A stretch of 64,000 nt of DNA. Origin: Vibrio lentus (GTDB taxonomy: Bacteria > Pseudomonadota > Gammaproteobacteria > Enterobacterales > Vibrionaceae). The position numbers were made by a program, and so were the translations under genes. The stretch covers positions 868,001 to 932,000 of the forward strand of contig NZ_JAUFQE010000001.1 of NCBI RefSeq assembly GCF_030409755.1. The letters run 5' to 3'. The notes below the pieces were generated by a model, which was not told the DNA's origin, made no database searches, and saw only the letters and a program-made list of their open reading frames with translations. How positions within the stretch are numbered: position 1 is the first letter of the stretch; the number at the start of each line of letters is the position of its first letter. This document shows, piece by piece, positions 35,060-43,349 of this stretch.

Positions 35060-35602
35060 CTACTGTGATGACTTTTGTGCCGTCATTTTGCGCAGTTCTT
35101 TGACTTCAGGATCTTCGTTCTTAGCGCCCTTAAATAAGCGCTCGTAGTTGTTCCAGATAATGCGCAGCATCATTAGAGAAAATGCGATTGGCAAAATCAT
35201 ATAGAAGTATTTCATTGGGATGCCTGTCGTCTGAGACTTCCAGAACAAATTCATTTTGTTGAACACGAAATCGTAGCTGAGATAAACAAAGTAGCCGTTA
35301 AACAGCAGCCATAAGAAGTCAGCAATGGTTTCACAGACGGTCTGAACAATCGGGGGGAAGAACTTGAAGTGAAAACTGACTCGGTTATGCGCCGACATCT
35401 TGGCCGCAACAACAGCCCCTAGATAGGCAAACCAAACAAACATGTAAGTAGCGACTTCATCACCCCAAGGTATGGAGTAATCGAAAAGCTGACGAGTAAG
35501 GATTTGTGTGAACAGCAATAGGACAAAGCTTGCTAGCAACAAACAACATGTATATTCCTCAATGTTGTTAAGGTGCTTTTTTATTGTTTTAGCGACTGAC
35601 AT
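35060..35602 (-). CDS. tauL: TRAP transporter small permease (DctQ type), TauL-like
   Basis: A 180-residue protein with four hydrophobic segments (ECCLL..SFVLLLFTQILTR-like first helix, WGDEVATYMFVWFAYLGAVVAAK, which is the DctQ signature). GGAGGTTAT before ATG 35602 decides the start; an open frame extends 25 codons upstream without family resemblance. It joins the periplasmic binding protein to the large permease. Encoded 37 nt before tauM in the same operon. Confidence 0.85.
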   Translation of the reverse strand: MSVAKTIKKHLNNIEEYTCCLLLASFVLLLFTQILTRQLFDYSIPWGDEVATYMFVWFAYLGAVVAAKMSAHNRVSFHFKFFPPIVQTVCETIADFLWLLFNGYFVYLSYDFVFNKMNLFWKSQTTGIPMKYFYMILPIAFSLMMLRIIWNNYERLFKGAKNEDPEVKELRKMTAQKSSQ

Positions 35603-35765
35603 ATAACCTCCAATGTTGATTTCCACATGACAACCAGTCGCTCGCGGTACTAAAAGATCAGGTACTGGACAGATCAACGAGTAAAGCCATGTAAATGCCC
35701 TATCTAACCGTTCTATCGCGAGGTGATTAAGTAGCGAAGAGCAGCAGATAGGGCGAATCTAATCG

Positions 35766-36767
35766 TTACTTTCTACCTAGTAACTCAAGAACGTCGTCTA
35801 GCTTGTCTTTGCCTCCAATGCTTGAATAGAACTTAGGCCAAACTGACTTAGTGACTTTGCTGATCCACTCTTGCTCGTTGTCTGCTGGGTCAGTGAAGAC
35901 CATGCCTTTTGCTTGCAGTTCTTCACGGATCTTGTTTTCAGTATTTTCTAAGTATGCAAAGCTGTGCTCTGTCGCTTCCTGACCCGCTTCAAGAATGATC
36001 TTTTGCATTTCAGGCGTCTGTTGTTGGAAGACTGTTTCACTGACGATAAGCGGCTCAAGTGAGAAGATATAACGAAGGTTTGTGACGTACTTTTGTACTT
36101 CATTGAACTTCATCGCATGCACAGTGATGTATGGGTTGTCTTGTCCATCAACCACGCCTTGCTGTAGGCCAGTAAATGTTTCTGACCATGCCATTGGTGT
36201 TGGGTTTACGCCCCATGCTTGGTAAGAAGCAATCATGATTTCGTTACGAGGAACACGAATCACTAGTCCTTTTAGATCCGCTGGTGAAGCCACTGATTTT
36301 TTAGAGTTAGTCAGAACCCTAAAACCAGAATAAGCCCAGCCAACAATACGAACGCCAGCATCACGAATGGTGTTATCGACAAGGTCTTGACCCACTTGGC
36401 CTTGAGTTAATAGCACCGCTTCTTCTGCACTTTGAATGACATAAGGCATGGTCAATAGACCAACCGTTGGAGAGAAAGGCGTCACGTTGTTGATCGCCAA
36501 TACTGAGAAGTCGAGAAGGCCGATTGCCGCGTCGTTGACGGTGTCTTGCTCGTTGCCCAATTGACCATTCGGGAACAGGTCGATTTTGACTTTACCGTCT
36601 GTTTTTTGCTCCATCAATTCAGAAAATGATGTCGCTAATTCCCACTGAGTACCACCAGCAGCATCGCCGATAGCCATTTTAAAATTTGCTGCTGCCGCGG
36701 TATGAGATAGCATCGCTGTTGCTACAATTGTGACGCCAGCAATAATTTTATTTTTAATCAATTTCAT
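35766..36767 (-). CDS. tauK: TRAP periplasmic solute-binding protein (DctP type), TauK-like
   Basis: A 333-residue periplasmic protein with a signal peptide (IIAGVTIVATAMLSHTAAA) and the DctP fold markers: GDAAGGTQWELATSFSELMEQKTDGKVKIDLFPNGQLG near the start and the ligand-contact segments VIRVPRNEIMIASYQAWGVNPTPMAWSETFTGLQQGVVDGQDNP. The conserved arginine in VIRVPRNE would bind the acid group of the ligand. It captures solute (taurine by context) for the TauLM permease. Next gene upstream is the dehydrogenase. Confidence 0.85.
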   Translation of the reverse strand: MKLIKNKIIAGVTIVATAMLSHTAAAANFKMAIGDAAGGTQWELATSFSELMEQKTDGKVKIDLFPNGQLGNEQDTVNDAAIGLLDFSVLAINNVTPFSPTVGLLTMPYVIQSAEEAVLLTQGQVGQDLVDNTIRDAGVRIVGWAYSGFRVLTNSKKSVASPADLKGLVIRVPRNEIMIASYQAWGVNPTPMAWSETFTGLQQGVVDGQDNPYITVHAMKFNEVQKYVTNLRYIFSLEPLIVSETVFQQQTPEMQKIILEAGQEATEHSFAYLENTENKIREELQAKGMVFTDPADNEQEWISKVTKSVWPKFYSSIGGKDKLDDVLELLGRK

Positions 36768-36884
36768 AGTCTTAACCTTTCATATCATACAGACTTCCTG
36801 CCTGTACTTTGCTCACAAGGTGACCTGGTACAACTTTCCTGGTCGTAGTTCTATTTCCCTATTTTGGAAACAATGTTCGAGTAG

Positions 36885-38369
36885 CTAAAGCACTTCATCC
36901 TTTAACGAATACCACTGATAAAGGAACTGTTGCCCTACTCTTCGAAATGGTGCAAACATCTCAGATTCCACCACTTCCCTCACGTTGGGGAACGGAAGTT
37001 TTGATTCAAATATTGGCAAGTCAAGCTTATGACCTTCACCTGCGATCCACTGAGCGAGGCGCTTGCCTGCTTGAGCGGAGTACATCACACCATTGCCGCC
37101 ATACCCTAGTGCGTAGAATATGGATTGCTTTGGATTCGGCTGATAGATTCTTGGCATCATGTCGTGGCTAACATCCACCCACCCCCACCATGAATAATCG
37201 ATTTTGATCTGATCAAGAGAAGGGAATTTTCGGGTTAAATCCGCTCTCAACATGTCTTCGTATTTCTTTTCAGGTGCATTCTTGCCACTGATGGCACTGC
37301 GTGTACCGATCTGCACTCGGTTATCGGGTAACAAACGGTAGTAATGACGCAGGATTCTGGTATCAGTAATCACCTGATTGGTTTTGAAGTTACACGCGGC
37401 AATTTCGTCTTGAGTTAACGGACGTGTCACCATCGAGTTAGAAAGTACAGGTAATAGGCGATTCTTAAGCTCTGAATGCAAACCTTGGCTGGTGTACCCA
37501 CCGGTACAAACACCGACAGAACGGGCCTTCACCACACCACCTGGTGTTTTTAGGTAGTGCACACCGTTACGTGTTTCCCAACCCATCACAGGGCTTGCTG
37601 GGTGAACTTTTACGCCGAGTGCTCTCGCCTTTCTTAGATAACCAAACGCCAGTTTCCCTGCATGGATGCCAATACCTTCTGGCTCATGCATTGCGCCTGC
37701 CGCTTCTTGGTCACCAACGTAATCACGCTTTACGGTTTCCGCATCTAAGATCTGCGCATCGTAATCGAAGGTGTCACGCAGCAACTTGGCTTCTTTCTCG
37801 AGTGTTGCCATCACTTTTGGACGGTGAGCAACGTATAAGTGGCCACCCGGCTGCGGGTCACAATCAATGTCTTTAATCAGAGACTTAAAGGTGTTCATAC
37901 CATCGATGCATTCGCGGTGCATTTTTAGCGCGGTTTCCAGTCCCCAACGTTCAATCCACTGAGAACGCTTCAAACGTCCTGACGCACACTGAGCCTGACC
38001 ACCATTTCGGGTACTGCAGCCCCAACTCATGCGGTTAGCTTCAATCACAGTCGCTTTAATGCCGTACATTTCAGCAAGGTGTATCGCGGTACTTAGGCCT
38101 GTGTAGCCTGAACCGATTATCGCCACATCGACATCCATATCCGACGTAATTGGGCCATCATCTTCAGGTGGTGCGCCTGCGGTATCTACCCAATAAGTCG
38201 GGGCGTATTCCTTACCGTGACCTGGGCTCTTGTCTTTAAGTGGATCGTATTTTGGATCGTATCTTTCTTTTGCTTGGGTACTTTCTTGTGCTTGGGTGCT
38301 TTCTTGTGCTTGGGTGCTTGTCACCTTTGGCGGCACATCGGCTGCCGGTTGTTCCATTACTAAACTCAT
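36885..38369 (-). CDS. tauY: FAD-dependent amine oxidoreductase, probable taurine dehydrogenase large subunit
   Basis: A 494-residue DAO-family flavoprotein. The Rossmann motif VAIIGSGYTGLSTAIHLAE starts near residue 83, preceded by an unusual low-complexity leader; the mid-part shows the GGYTSQGLH segment, and the C-terminus the ALGYGGNGVMYSAQAGKRLAQ FAD clamp. It would oxidise the amine of taurine to sulfoacetaldehyde with release of ammonia. The call rests on its position between a small NTF2-like gene and the TRAP operon, as in tauXY-KLM, and on xsc nearby. A gamma-glutamylputrescine-oxidase-like role cannot be excluded from sequence alone. Confidence 0.72.
   Translation of the reverse strand: MSLVMEQPAADVPPKVTSTQAQESTQAQESTQAKERYDPKYDPLKDKSPGHGKEYAPTYWVDTAGAPPEDDGPITSDMDVDVAIIGSGYTGLSTAIHLAEMYGIKATVIEANRMSWGCSTRNGGQAQCASGRLKRSQWIERWGLETALKMHRECIDGMNTFKSLIKDIDCDPQPGGHLYVAHRPKVMATLEKEAKLLRDTFDYDAQILDAETVKRDYVGDQEAAGAMHEPEGIGIHAGKLAFGYLRKARALGVKVHPASPVMGWETRNGVHYLKTPGGVVKARSVGVCTGGYTSQGLHSELKNRLLPVLSNSMVTRPLTQDEIAACNFKTNQVITDTRILRHYYRLLPDNRVQIGTRSAISGKNAPEKKYEDMLRADLTRKFPSLDQIKIDYSWWGWVDVSHDMMPRIYQPNPKQSIFYALGYGGNGVMYSAQAGKRLAQWIAGEGHKLDLPIFESKLPFPNVREVVESEMFAPFRRVGQQFLYQWYSLKDEVL
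38262..38320 (-). repeat. 18-nt tandem repeat coding STQAQE in the tauY leader
   Basis: Three units encode STQAQE, STQAQE and STQAKE at about residues 18-35 of the flavoprotein. The two left units are almost identical at base level, so copy number may vary between strains. Confidence 0.85.
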
Positions 38370-38417
38370 AATTCGACTCTCCTAGTCATAACACGTGAAC
38401 GGGTTGTGGTTTCGTGT

Positions 38418-38855
38418 CTAGCTCTTGGGAGTGTTGTTAGGAGTCAAAAGAGGTCTTGTTTTACGGAAGGCATTTTTTACGCTGATTTTTCCATCTTTCA
38501 GGGTAAACACATCAACCATACGAGCTTCGATGACAGTGCCATCAGGGTTAGTCGCAGAGAACGTTGATTCGCTTACCGCGCGGTCGCCACACACAAAGTG
38601 GACAGGGTCGCTCCAGGCTGCATCTGGAAAGTTCTGCCAAACCAATTCAAAGCTATTGCGAACGGCTTCGTACCCTTCGATAGTGTTGCCAAGTTCGCCT
38701 TCTCCTGCCACGGTGTGGAAGACACAGTCTTCGGTCATAAACGACATTAGCGCTTCAATATCATGGTTATTCCATGCATCACTAAAAGACTGTAAAAAGG
38801 CGGTGTCGACTTGGTTTTCCAGCACGAATGTCGCTGCATTGGTTTGCATATTCAT
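38418..38855 (-). CDS. tauX: NTF2-like (SnoaL) protein, probable taurine dehydrogenase small subunit
   Basis: A 145-residue protein with the SnoaL/NTF2-like pattern FLQSFSDAWNNHDIEALMSFMTEDCVFHTVAGE, then TIEGYEAVRNSFELVW, and a C-terminal FTLKDGKISVKNAF strand pair. Small proteins of this type precede the tauY flavoprotein in Paracoccus-type taurine clusters, where they form the TauX subunit, as I recall. It is the first gene of the operon, 48 nt before tauY. AAAGGA lies 9 nt before ATG 38855; a second ATG two codons later is also possible. Confidence 0.7.
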   Translation of the reverse strand: MNMQTNAATFVLENQVDTAFLQSFSDAWNNHDIEALMSFMTEDCVFHTVAGEGELGNTIEGYEAVRNSFELVWQNFPDAAWSDPVHFVCGDRAVSESTFSATNPDGTVIEARMVDVFTLKDGKISVKNAFRKTRPLLTPNNTPKS

Positions 38856-39036
38856 ATTCCAGAATCCTTTATGTTTTCGTTATTGGTTTAAATTTCAGTA
38901 GCTTTGCGCCACTTTTTATTAGAGTGTTTAAACTAGATCTGTGAGAATTTAACAACTTGATAACAAGATTCGCCACTCTAACTTCGAGTTACTTTATAAA
39001 CAATCTTTAAGCTCACAGATTTCATCTTTTTATAAA

Positions 39037-39053
39037 TTAATTGGTGTTCTAAT
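39037..39053 (+). repeat. 17-bp repeat flanking the FRG gene (right-hand copy relative to its stop)
   Basis: TTAATTGGTGTTCTAAT; the same sequence with one change (A for G) is at 40151-40167 on the same strand. The two lie on either side of the FRG gene. It may instead be a regulatory motif of tauX. Confidence 0.75.
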
Positions 39054-39118
39054 TTTATTTATCTCGTAATCACTAGATTTATATGAGCTCTAAATAAAAT
39101 CAGTAGAAATATTAGACT

Positions 39119-39934
39119 TTAGTCGAAATCAAAATCTTGATGGTACTTTCGGCCATACTGCTCAAGCTGGCGATCATGAGTATTAACTTGTAATTCGATA
39201 TTACCCTCACCTTTATTCATTGCTTGATTACTATCTACATGGGCTTCATTTTTTAAATCAGCCAGTGTCTCTTCAATATATTCTGTCGGTTCATTTAAAA
39301 CATTCATGGATATTAATTCCTTTATCAGATTTACTTTCGCTGATGGAAGAATATGAACGGACACTAGACCGTTTGAATATTCTTTCTCATCGTACAAAGG
39401 CTGAATGGCATCATTGCCACCTTCCTTAAATGGGTGAATGGAATACCACTTATCTTTTCGTTGCTCTTGCTGATCACAATCAGCCACATTGAATATCTGA
39501 GTCTTATTGAAGTCACAGGGTGAGTTAAAAACACTAACCTTATGATAATCAATGGCTTTAATAATATTGATACAGTCTTTACTTTGGCTATGACATACAG
39601 ACCACAGCGCATTAATCAGGTTATCTGTCCACTCAAGTAAACGGGTTGGAAACCCCTGTTTCTTGGCTAAACACATCAATAACCAATCGTTTATTTCATG
39701 TGCACTCAACGAATGCCCGCCATAAACTCTCACGGTCGAGAGAAGCTCTTGTTCGACACGGCGAATATTCTTTCGATTTGAGCGACCTAAGCTTGGCATC
39801 AGGTTATTATTTTCATAATCACACACGTTATAAATCAAACCACGATGCCCACTACACTCAGCAATGAGTGAATCGATTATTTCATACAGCTCTTCAAGTG
39901 AGCTTATATAACGTTTATTTTTCACAACATTCAT
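39119..39934 (-). CDS. FRG-domain protein
   Basis: A 271-residue protein. The FRG core is seen at about residues 85-115 (KKQGFPTRLLEWTDNLINALWSVC; the family form is HGLPTRLLDWT), with an N-terminal FRG-type SLEELYEIIDSLI and RGLIYNV segment. FRG proteins are of unknown biochemical function and are frequent in mobile and defence-related loci. The gene is AT-rich, monocistronic, interrupts the tauX/xsc neighbourhood and is bracketed by a 17-bp repeat. I chose ATG 39934; a GTG four codons earlier is possible, and neither has a clear ribosome site. The tail is acidic and low in complexity. Confidence 0.75.
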   Translation of the reverse strand: MNVVKNKRYISSLEELYEIIDSLIAECSGHRGLIYNVCDYENNNLMPSLGRSNRKNIRRVEQELLSTVRVYGGHSLSAHEINDWLLMCLAKKQGFPTRLLEWTDNLINALWSVCHSQSKDCINIIKAIDYHKVSVFNSPCDFNKTQIFNVADCDQQEQRKDKWYSIHPFKEGGNDAIQPLYDEKEYSNGLVSVHILPSAKVNLIKELISMNVLNEPTEYIEETLADLKNEAHVDSNQAMNKGEGNIELQVNTHDRQLEQYGRKYHQDFDFD

Positions 39935-39946
39935 ACAATAAGTCAC

Positions 39947-40238
39947 TTAATTTATATTCGGTAAAGTTAAAGCATTAATAATCACGTTAATCAATGGTTA
40001 AATTAGTTTCGTTGTAATTATTGAAAAATGATAATAGGTATATATCTTCGTCAAAAATGACCATTTATGGATCCATTAGTTAAGGATCGAACAATAATAA
40101 TGAGTGACAAAATTTATATAGCTAGAACCACTTATGTACCGATGGAACATTTAATTAGTGTTCTAATGTTTAAGTAGAAATTATTGAACTAAGCGTTTAC
40201 GTTCTTCACTTAAGCACTTTGCCAATACCCGTTAATAT
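39947..40238. other. Intergenic stretch upstream of the FRG gene
   Basis: About 300 AT-rich bases with the second 17-bp repeat at 40151-40167 and no gene. Confidence 0.5.
40151..40167 (+). repeat. 17-bp repeat flanking the FRG gene (upstream copy)
   Basis: TTAATTAGTGTTCTAAT, one base different from 39037-39053 and in the same orientation. Confidence 0.75.
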
Positions 40239-40275
40239 TGTCCGACCACGCTCTTTATAATGCGGTGGCCGGACA
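40239..40275 (-). terminator. Hairpin after xsc
   Basis: TTGTCCGGCCACCGC pairs with GCGTGGTCGGACAA on the minus strand just past the xsc stop. The T-run is poor, so its efficiency as a terminator is uncertain. Confidence 0.6.
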
Positions 40276-40288
40276 AACTTCCTATGAC

Positions 40289-42100
40289 TTATACGTAATC
40301 TTTGTATTTATCTAGGAAACGAACCGGTGTTGATAGTGCATCTCGGCGGAACGGGTCGCCCAATTCCTGAGTACACATGATTTCAATGATGGTTGTTTTG
40401 CCTTCGTTCATCTGCATGTCGATGGCTTTTTGCAGGGTTGGACCTACATCTTCTAGCTTATCAACCGTGATACCTTCAGCGCCCATAGCTCTTGCGATTT
40501 CTGCAAAGCTTTGGTTTTCAAGTTCACCAGCAACAAAGCGTCGGTTGTAGAAGTCGACTTGGTTCTTCTTCTCAGCACCCCATTGACGGTTGTGGAATAC
40601 CACGGCTGTCACTGGAATGTTATGGCGAACACATGTCATGGTTTCCATTAGGCTCATGCCCCACGCACCATCGCCTGCATAAGAAATAGCGGGACGATGA
40701 GGTGCCGCCGCTTTCGCACCAATGATGGTCGGGAACGCATAACCACAGTTACCGAAACTCATTGCAGCAAAGAAGCTACGTGGTTTTTCAAAGCGTAAGT
40801 AGCTGTTTGCCACTGAGTTGATGTTACCGATGTCCGTCGAGACCATTACGTCTTCAGGCATCGCTTTTTCTAGCTCACGCAATACTTGGCGTGGGTGTAG
40901 ATATTCGCCACCAGAGAACGGAGTCTCGTGTGAGTTTTCTTCAATCATATCTAAGCTGAACGAGTCACGTTCGTGTGTCCACTCATCAAGCTCTTTTTCC
41001 CACAGTGCTTTCTCTGTTGCCACTGTATCTTGACGAGCGCCTTTGTTGTCATCACACAACAGTGCGCGGCCTTCCAATCTTTCAGATAGAGCAACCGCAG
41101 CTGCTTTCGCATCTCCACAGATACCAACCGAAATCTTCTTAACTAGGCCAAGCATCTTGTTGTCGGCATCAATCTGAATGATTTTCGCGTTCTTCGGCCA
41201 GTAGTCCATGCCATGTTGAGGCAAGGTACCAAATGGACCGAGACGTGTACCCAAAGCGATAACCACATCCGCTTGAGCCATCAACTTCATTGCCGCTTTC
41301 GAACCTTGGTAGCCTAAAGGACCACACCATAATGGGTGACTCGCAGGGAAAGAGTCATTGTGTAGATAGCTGTTCACTACGGGTGCGCCCAATCTTTCTG
41401 CCAGTGCCGCACACTCTTGAACTGCATCAGCCATTACCACACCGCCACCAGAAATGATGACTGGGAATTTCGCTTCAGCTATCAGGTCTGCTGCTTCATT
41501 CAGAGATTTCTCGCCACCTGGACCACGGTCTAAACGCGCGGGTTTAGGGATCTCGGTTTGAGTTTCGCCGTAGAAGTAGTCACGTGGAATATTCAGTTGA
41601 GTTGGACCCATTTCACTCATCGCGCGGTCAAAACATCGACCCGTGTATTCCGCCATACGGTCTGGGTGTGTTACGTGTCCTTGATACTTAGTAAACTCTT
41701 GGAACATTGGAAGTTGGTTACACTCTTGGAAACCACCTAAGCCCATTGTTTTAGTACCAGTCTCTGGCGTCACAATCACGACTGGGCTGTGTGCCCAGAA
41801 TGCAGCTGCAATCGCAGTTACACAGTTACTAATACCTGGGCCATTCTGCCCGATAACCACGCCATGGCGACCAGATACACGAGAGTAACCATCTGCCATG
41901 TGAGCAGCACCTTGCTCGTGTACCACTGGGACCAATCGAATGCCAGCAGGAGCAAAGATATCCATTGCGTCCATAAATGCTGACCCCATGATGCCGAACA
42001 TGTCGGTAACATCATTAGCAACCATAGTTTCAACGAACGCTTCTGATGGTGTCATTGTTACTGTGCCGGAAACAACCGTACGTTTTTCTTGCTCACTCAT
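40289..42100 (-). CDS. xsc: Sulfoacetaldehyde acetyltransferase
   Basis: A 603-residue ThDP enzyme of the acetolactate-synthase superfamily. The N-terminal FVETMVANDVTDMFGIMGSAFMDAMDIFAPAGIRLVPVVHEQGAAHMADGYSR segment includes the ThDP-activating glutamate and the Xsc-specific IMGSA; the C-terminal GDGAWGMSLMETMTCVRHNIPVTAVVFHNRQWGAEKKNQ region is the GDG-N Mg2+/ThDP motif. It splits sulfoacetaldehyde with phosphate into acetyl phosphate and sulfite. The partner genes pta and tauE lie 4-7 kb away and the taurine genes just beyond the FRG gene. GGAG precedes ATG 42100. Divergent from the cobS-like gene. Confidence 0.93.
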   Translation of the reverse strand: MSEQEKRTVVSGTVTMTPSEAFVETMVANDVTDMFGIMGSAFMDAMDIFAPAGIRLVPVVHEQGAAHMADGYSRVSGRHGVVIGQNGPGISNCVTAIAAAFWAHSPVVIVTPETGTKTMGLGGFQECNQLPMFQEFTKYQGHVTHPDRMAEYTGRCFDRAMSEMGPTQLNIPRDYFYGETQTEIPKPARLDRGPGGEKSLNEAADLIAEAKFPVIISGGGVVMADAVQECAALAERLGAPVVNSYLHNDSFPASHPLWCGPLGYQGSKAAMKLMAQADVVIALGTRLGPFGTLPQHGMDYWPKNAKIIQIDADNKMLGLVKKISVGICGDAKAAAVALSERLEGRALLCDDNKGARQDTVATEKALWEKELDEWTHERDSFSLDMIEENSHETPFSGGEYLHPRQVLRELEKAMPEDVMVSTDIGNINSVANSYLRFEKPRSFFAAMSFGNCGYAFPTIIGAKAAAPHRPAISYAGDGAWGMSLMETMTCVRHNIPVTAVVFHNRQWGAEKKNQVDFYNRRFVAGELENQSFAEIARAMGAEGITVDKLEDVGPTLQKAIDMQMNEGKTTIIEIMCTQELGDPFRRDALSTPVRFLDKYKDYV

Positions 42101-42140
42101 TCTTCCATTCTCCTTGAGTTAACCAAAATTTCATTTTTCG

Positions 42141-42231
42141 GAATGAATTGTCTCTTTTTCGAATTCATTTTCACCTTAGTAGTAGAATTTTTGCGCGTCA
42201 ACTTTTTATATTAAATTGGAACAATTCATTC
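42141..42231. promoter_or_regulatory. Inverted-repeat operator candidates upstream of xsc and cobS-like gene
   Basis: GAATGAATTGT (42141-42151) and its exact reverse complement ACAATTCATTC (42221-42231) frame the divergent promoter. The second overlaps the palindrome AATTG-GAA-CAATT (42214-42226). AATTGTTCCA, read on the minus strand here, recurs in the pta/iclR promoter, which suggests a binding site for the local IclR protein. Confidence 0.5.
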
Positions 42232-42362
42232 TAATTAATAAAACTGGATCACATTATTGGTAGTTTTTCGTACAAAAAGTGCCATTAACTTAAGAGGAGC
42301 TGTTAATAATCGATGTCATATCGCGATAGCAGCGACAAGTGATGAGCTATATAGAGGGAAAT

Positions 42363-43346
42363 ATGATGAAAGAGGCGGAATTGATACCAACGCAACCAGT
42401 AAGTGTGAGAGAACGCTTTGAGATCGACAGTAATCTAACCGTGATGGCATTTGAACATGCGGGCGAATATGTGCCGAAAGTCGATCCTAATTACTGTTTT
42501 GACCCCGAAGTGACGCTAGCTATATTAGCGGGGTTCACCTCCAATCGTCGCACACTGATTCAAGGCACACATGGGACGGGCAAGTCGTCTCACATTGAGC
42601 AAATCGCCGCGAGATTGAACTGGCCATGCTTGAGGATCAACCTAGACGGACACTTAAGTCGCTTGGATTTCATAGGTAAAGACAGCATCGTAATTAAAGA
42701 CGGAATGCAAATAACAGAGTTTAAAGAAGGCATTCTTCCGCAGAGCATTCAACAACCCATTGCACTGGTGTTAGATGAGTACGACGCTGGTCGCCCTGAC
42801 GTGATGTTTGTGATTCAACAACTATTAGAGCAAGACGGTAAATACACCTCTTTAGAACAAAACCGAGTGATCACGCCTCACCCTTCTTTCCGCCTGTTTG
42901 CTACCTGCAACACACTTGGCTTGGGTAACTTCTCAGGTTTGTATTCGGGCACTCAAGTGCTTAACCACAGTCAATTAGATAGATGGAACATCATCGCCAC
43001 GCTTAACTATTTAGATCCACAGCATGAAACTAAGATCGTGCTATCCAAGCTTCCAGAGCTGAATAATGAAAGTGGCCGACAACTGGTTGAGAAAATGATC
43101 GCCACCGCAGGGTTAACGCGTAACGGGTTTCGAGCTGGTGACCTTTCAACGGTGATGTCTCCGCGAACGGTGCTCACTTGGGCCGAAAACATCCAAATAT
43201 TCGACGATGTAGCCACCGCATTTAGGCTGTCATTCTTGAATCGCTGTGAAGACGAAGAAAAAGAACTGGTTAGCGAATATTATTTCCGTTGCTTTGGTGA
43301 AGATTTAGAAACGCCTACTCAAAACTATTCGCACTCGGAGTCGTAA
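42363..43346 (+). CDS. CobS-like AAA+ ATPase (MoxR class), partner of a CobT-like protein
   Basis: A 327-residue AAA+ protein. Walker A (QGTHGTGKSSHIEQIAARLNW), Walker B (LVLDEYDAGRPDVMFVIQQLLE), sensor I (RLFATCNTLGLGNFSGLYSGT) and the arginine segment HSQLDRW follow in order. The wording is that of CobS of cobaltochelatase rather than of generic MoxR. No cobN-type gene is in view, and aerobic B12 synthesis is not expected in a vibrio. GAGGGA fixes ATG 42363; an earlier in-frame ATG has no site. It is divergent from xsc and 3 nt upstream of the cobT-like gene, so a role in Xsc assembly or metal loading is possible but inferred. Confidence 0.85.
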   Translation: MMKEAELIPTQPVSVRERFEIDSNLTVMAFEHAGEYVPKVDPNYCFDPEVTLAILAGFTSNRRTLIQGTHGTGKSSHIEQIAARLNWPCLRINLDGHLSRLDFIGKDSIVIKDGMQITEFKEGILPQSIQQPIALVLDEYDAGRPDVMFVIQQLLEQDGKYTSLEQNRVITPHPSFRLFATCNTLGLGNFSGLYSGTQVLNHSQLDRWNIIATLNYLDPQHETKIVLSKLPELNNESGRQLVEKMIATAGLTRNGFRAGDLSTVMSPRTVLTWAENIQIFDDVATAFRLSFLNRCEDEEKELVSEYYFRCFGEDLETPTQNYSHSES

Positions 43347-43349
43347 ACC

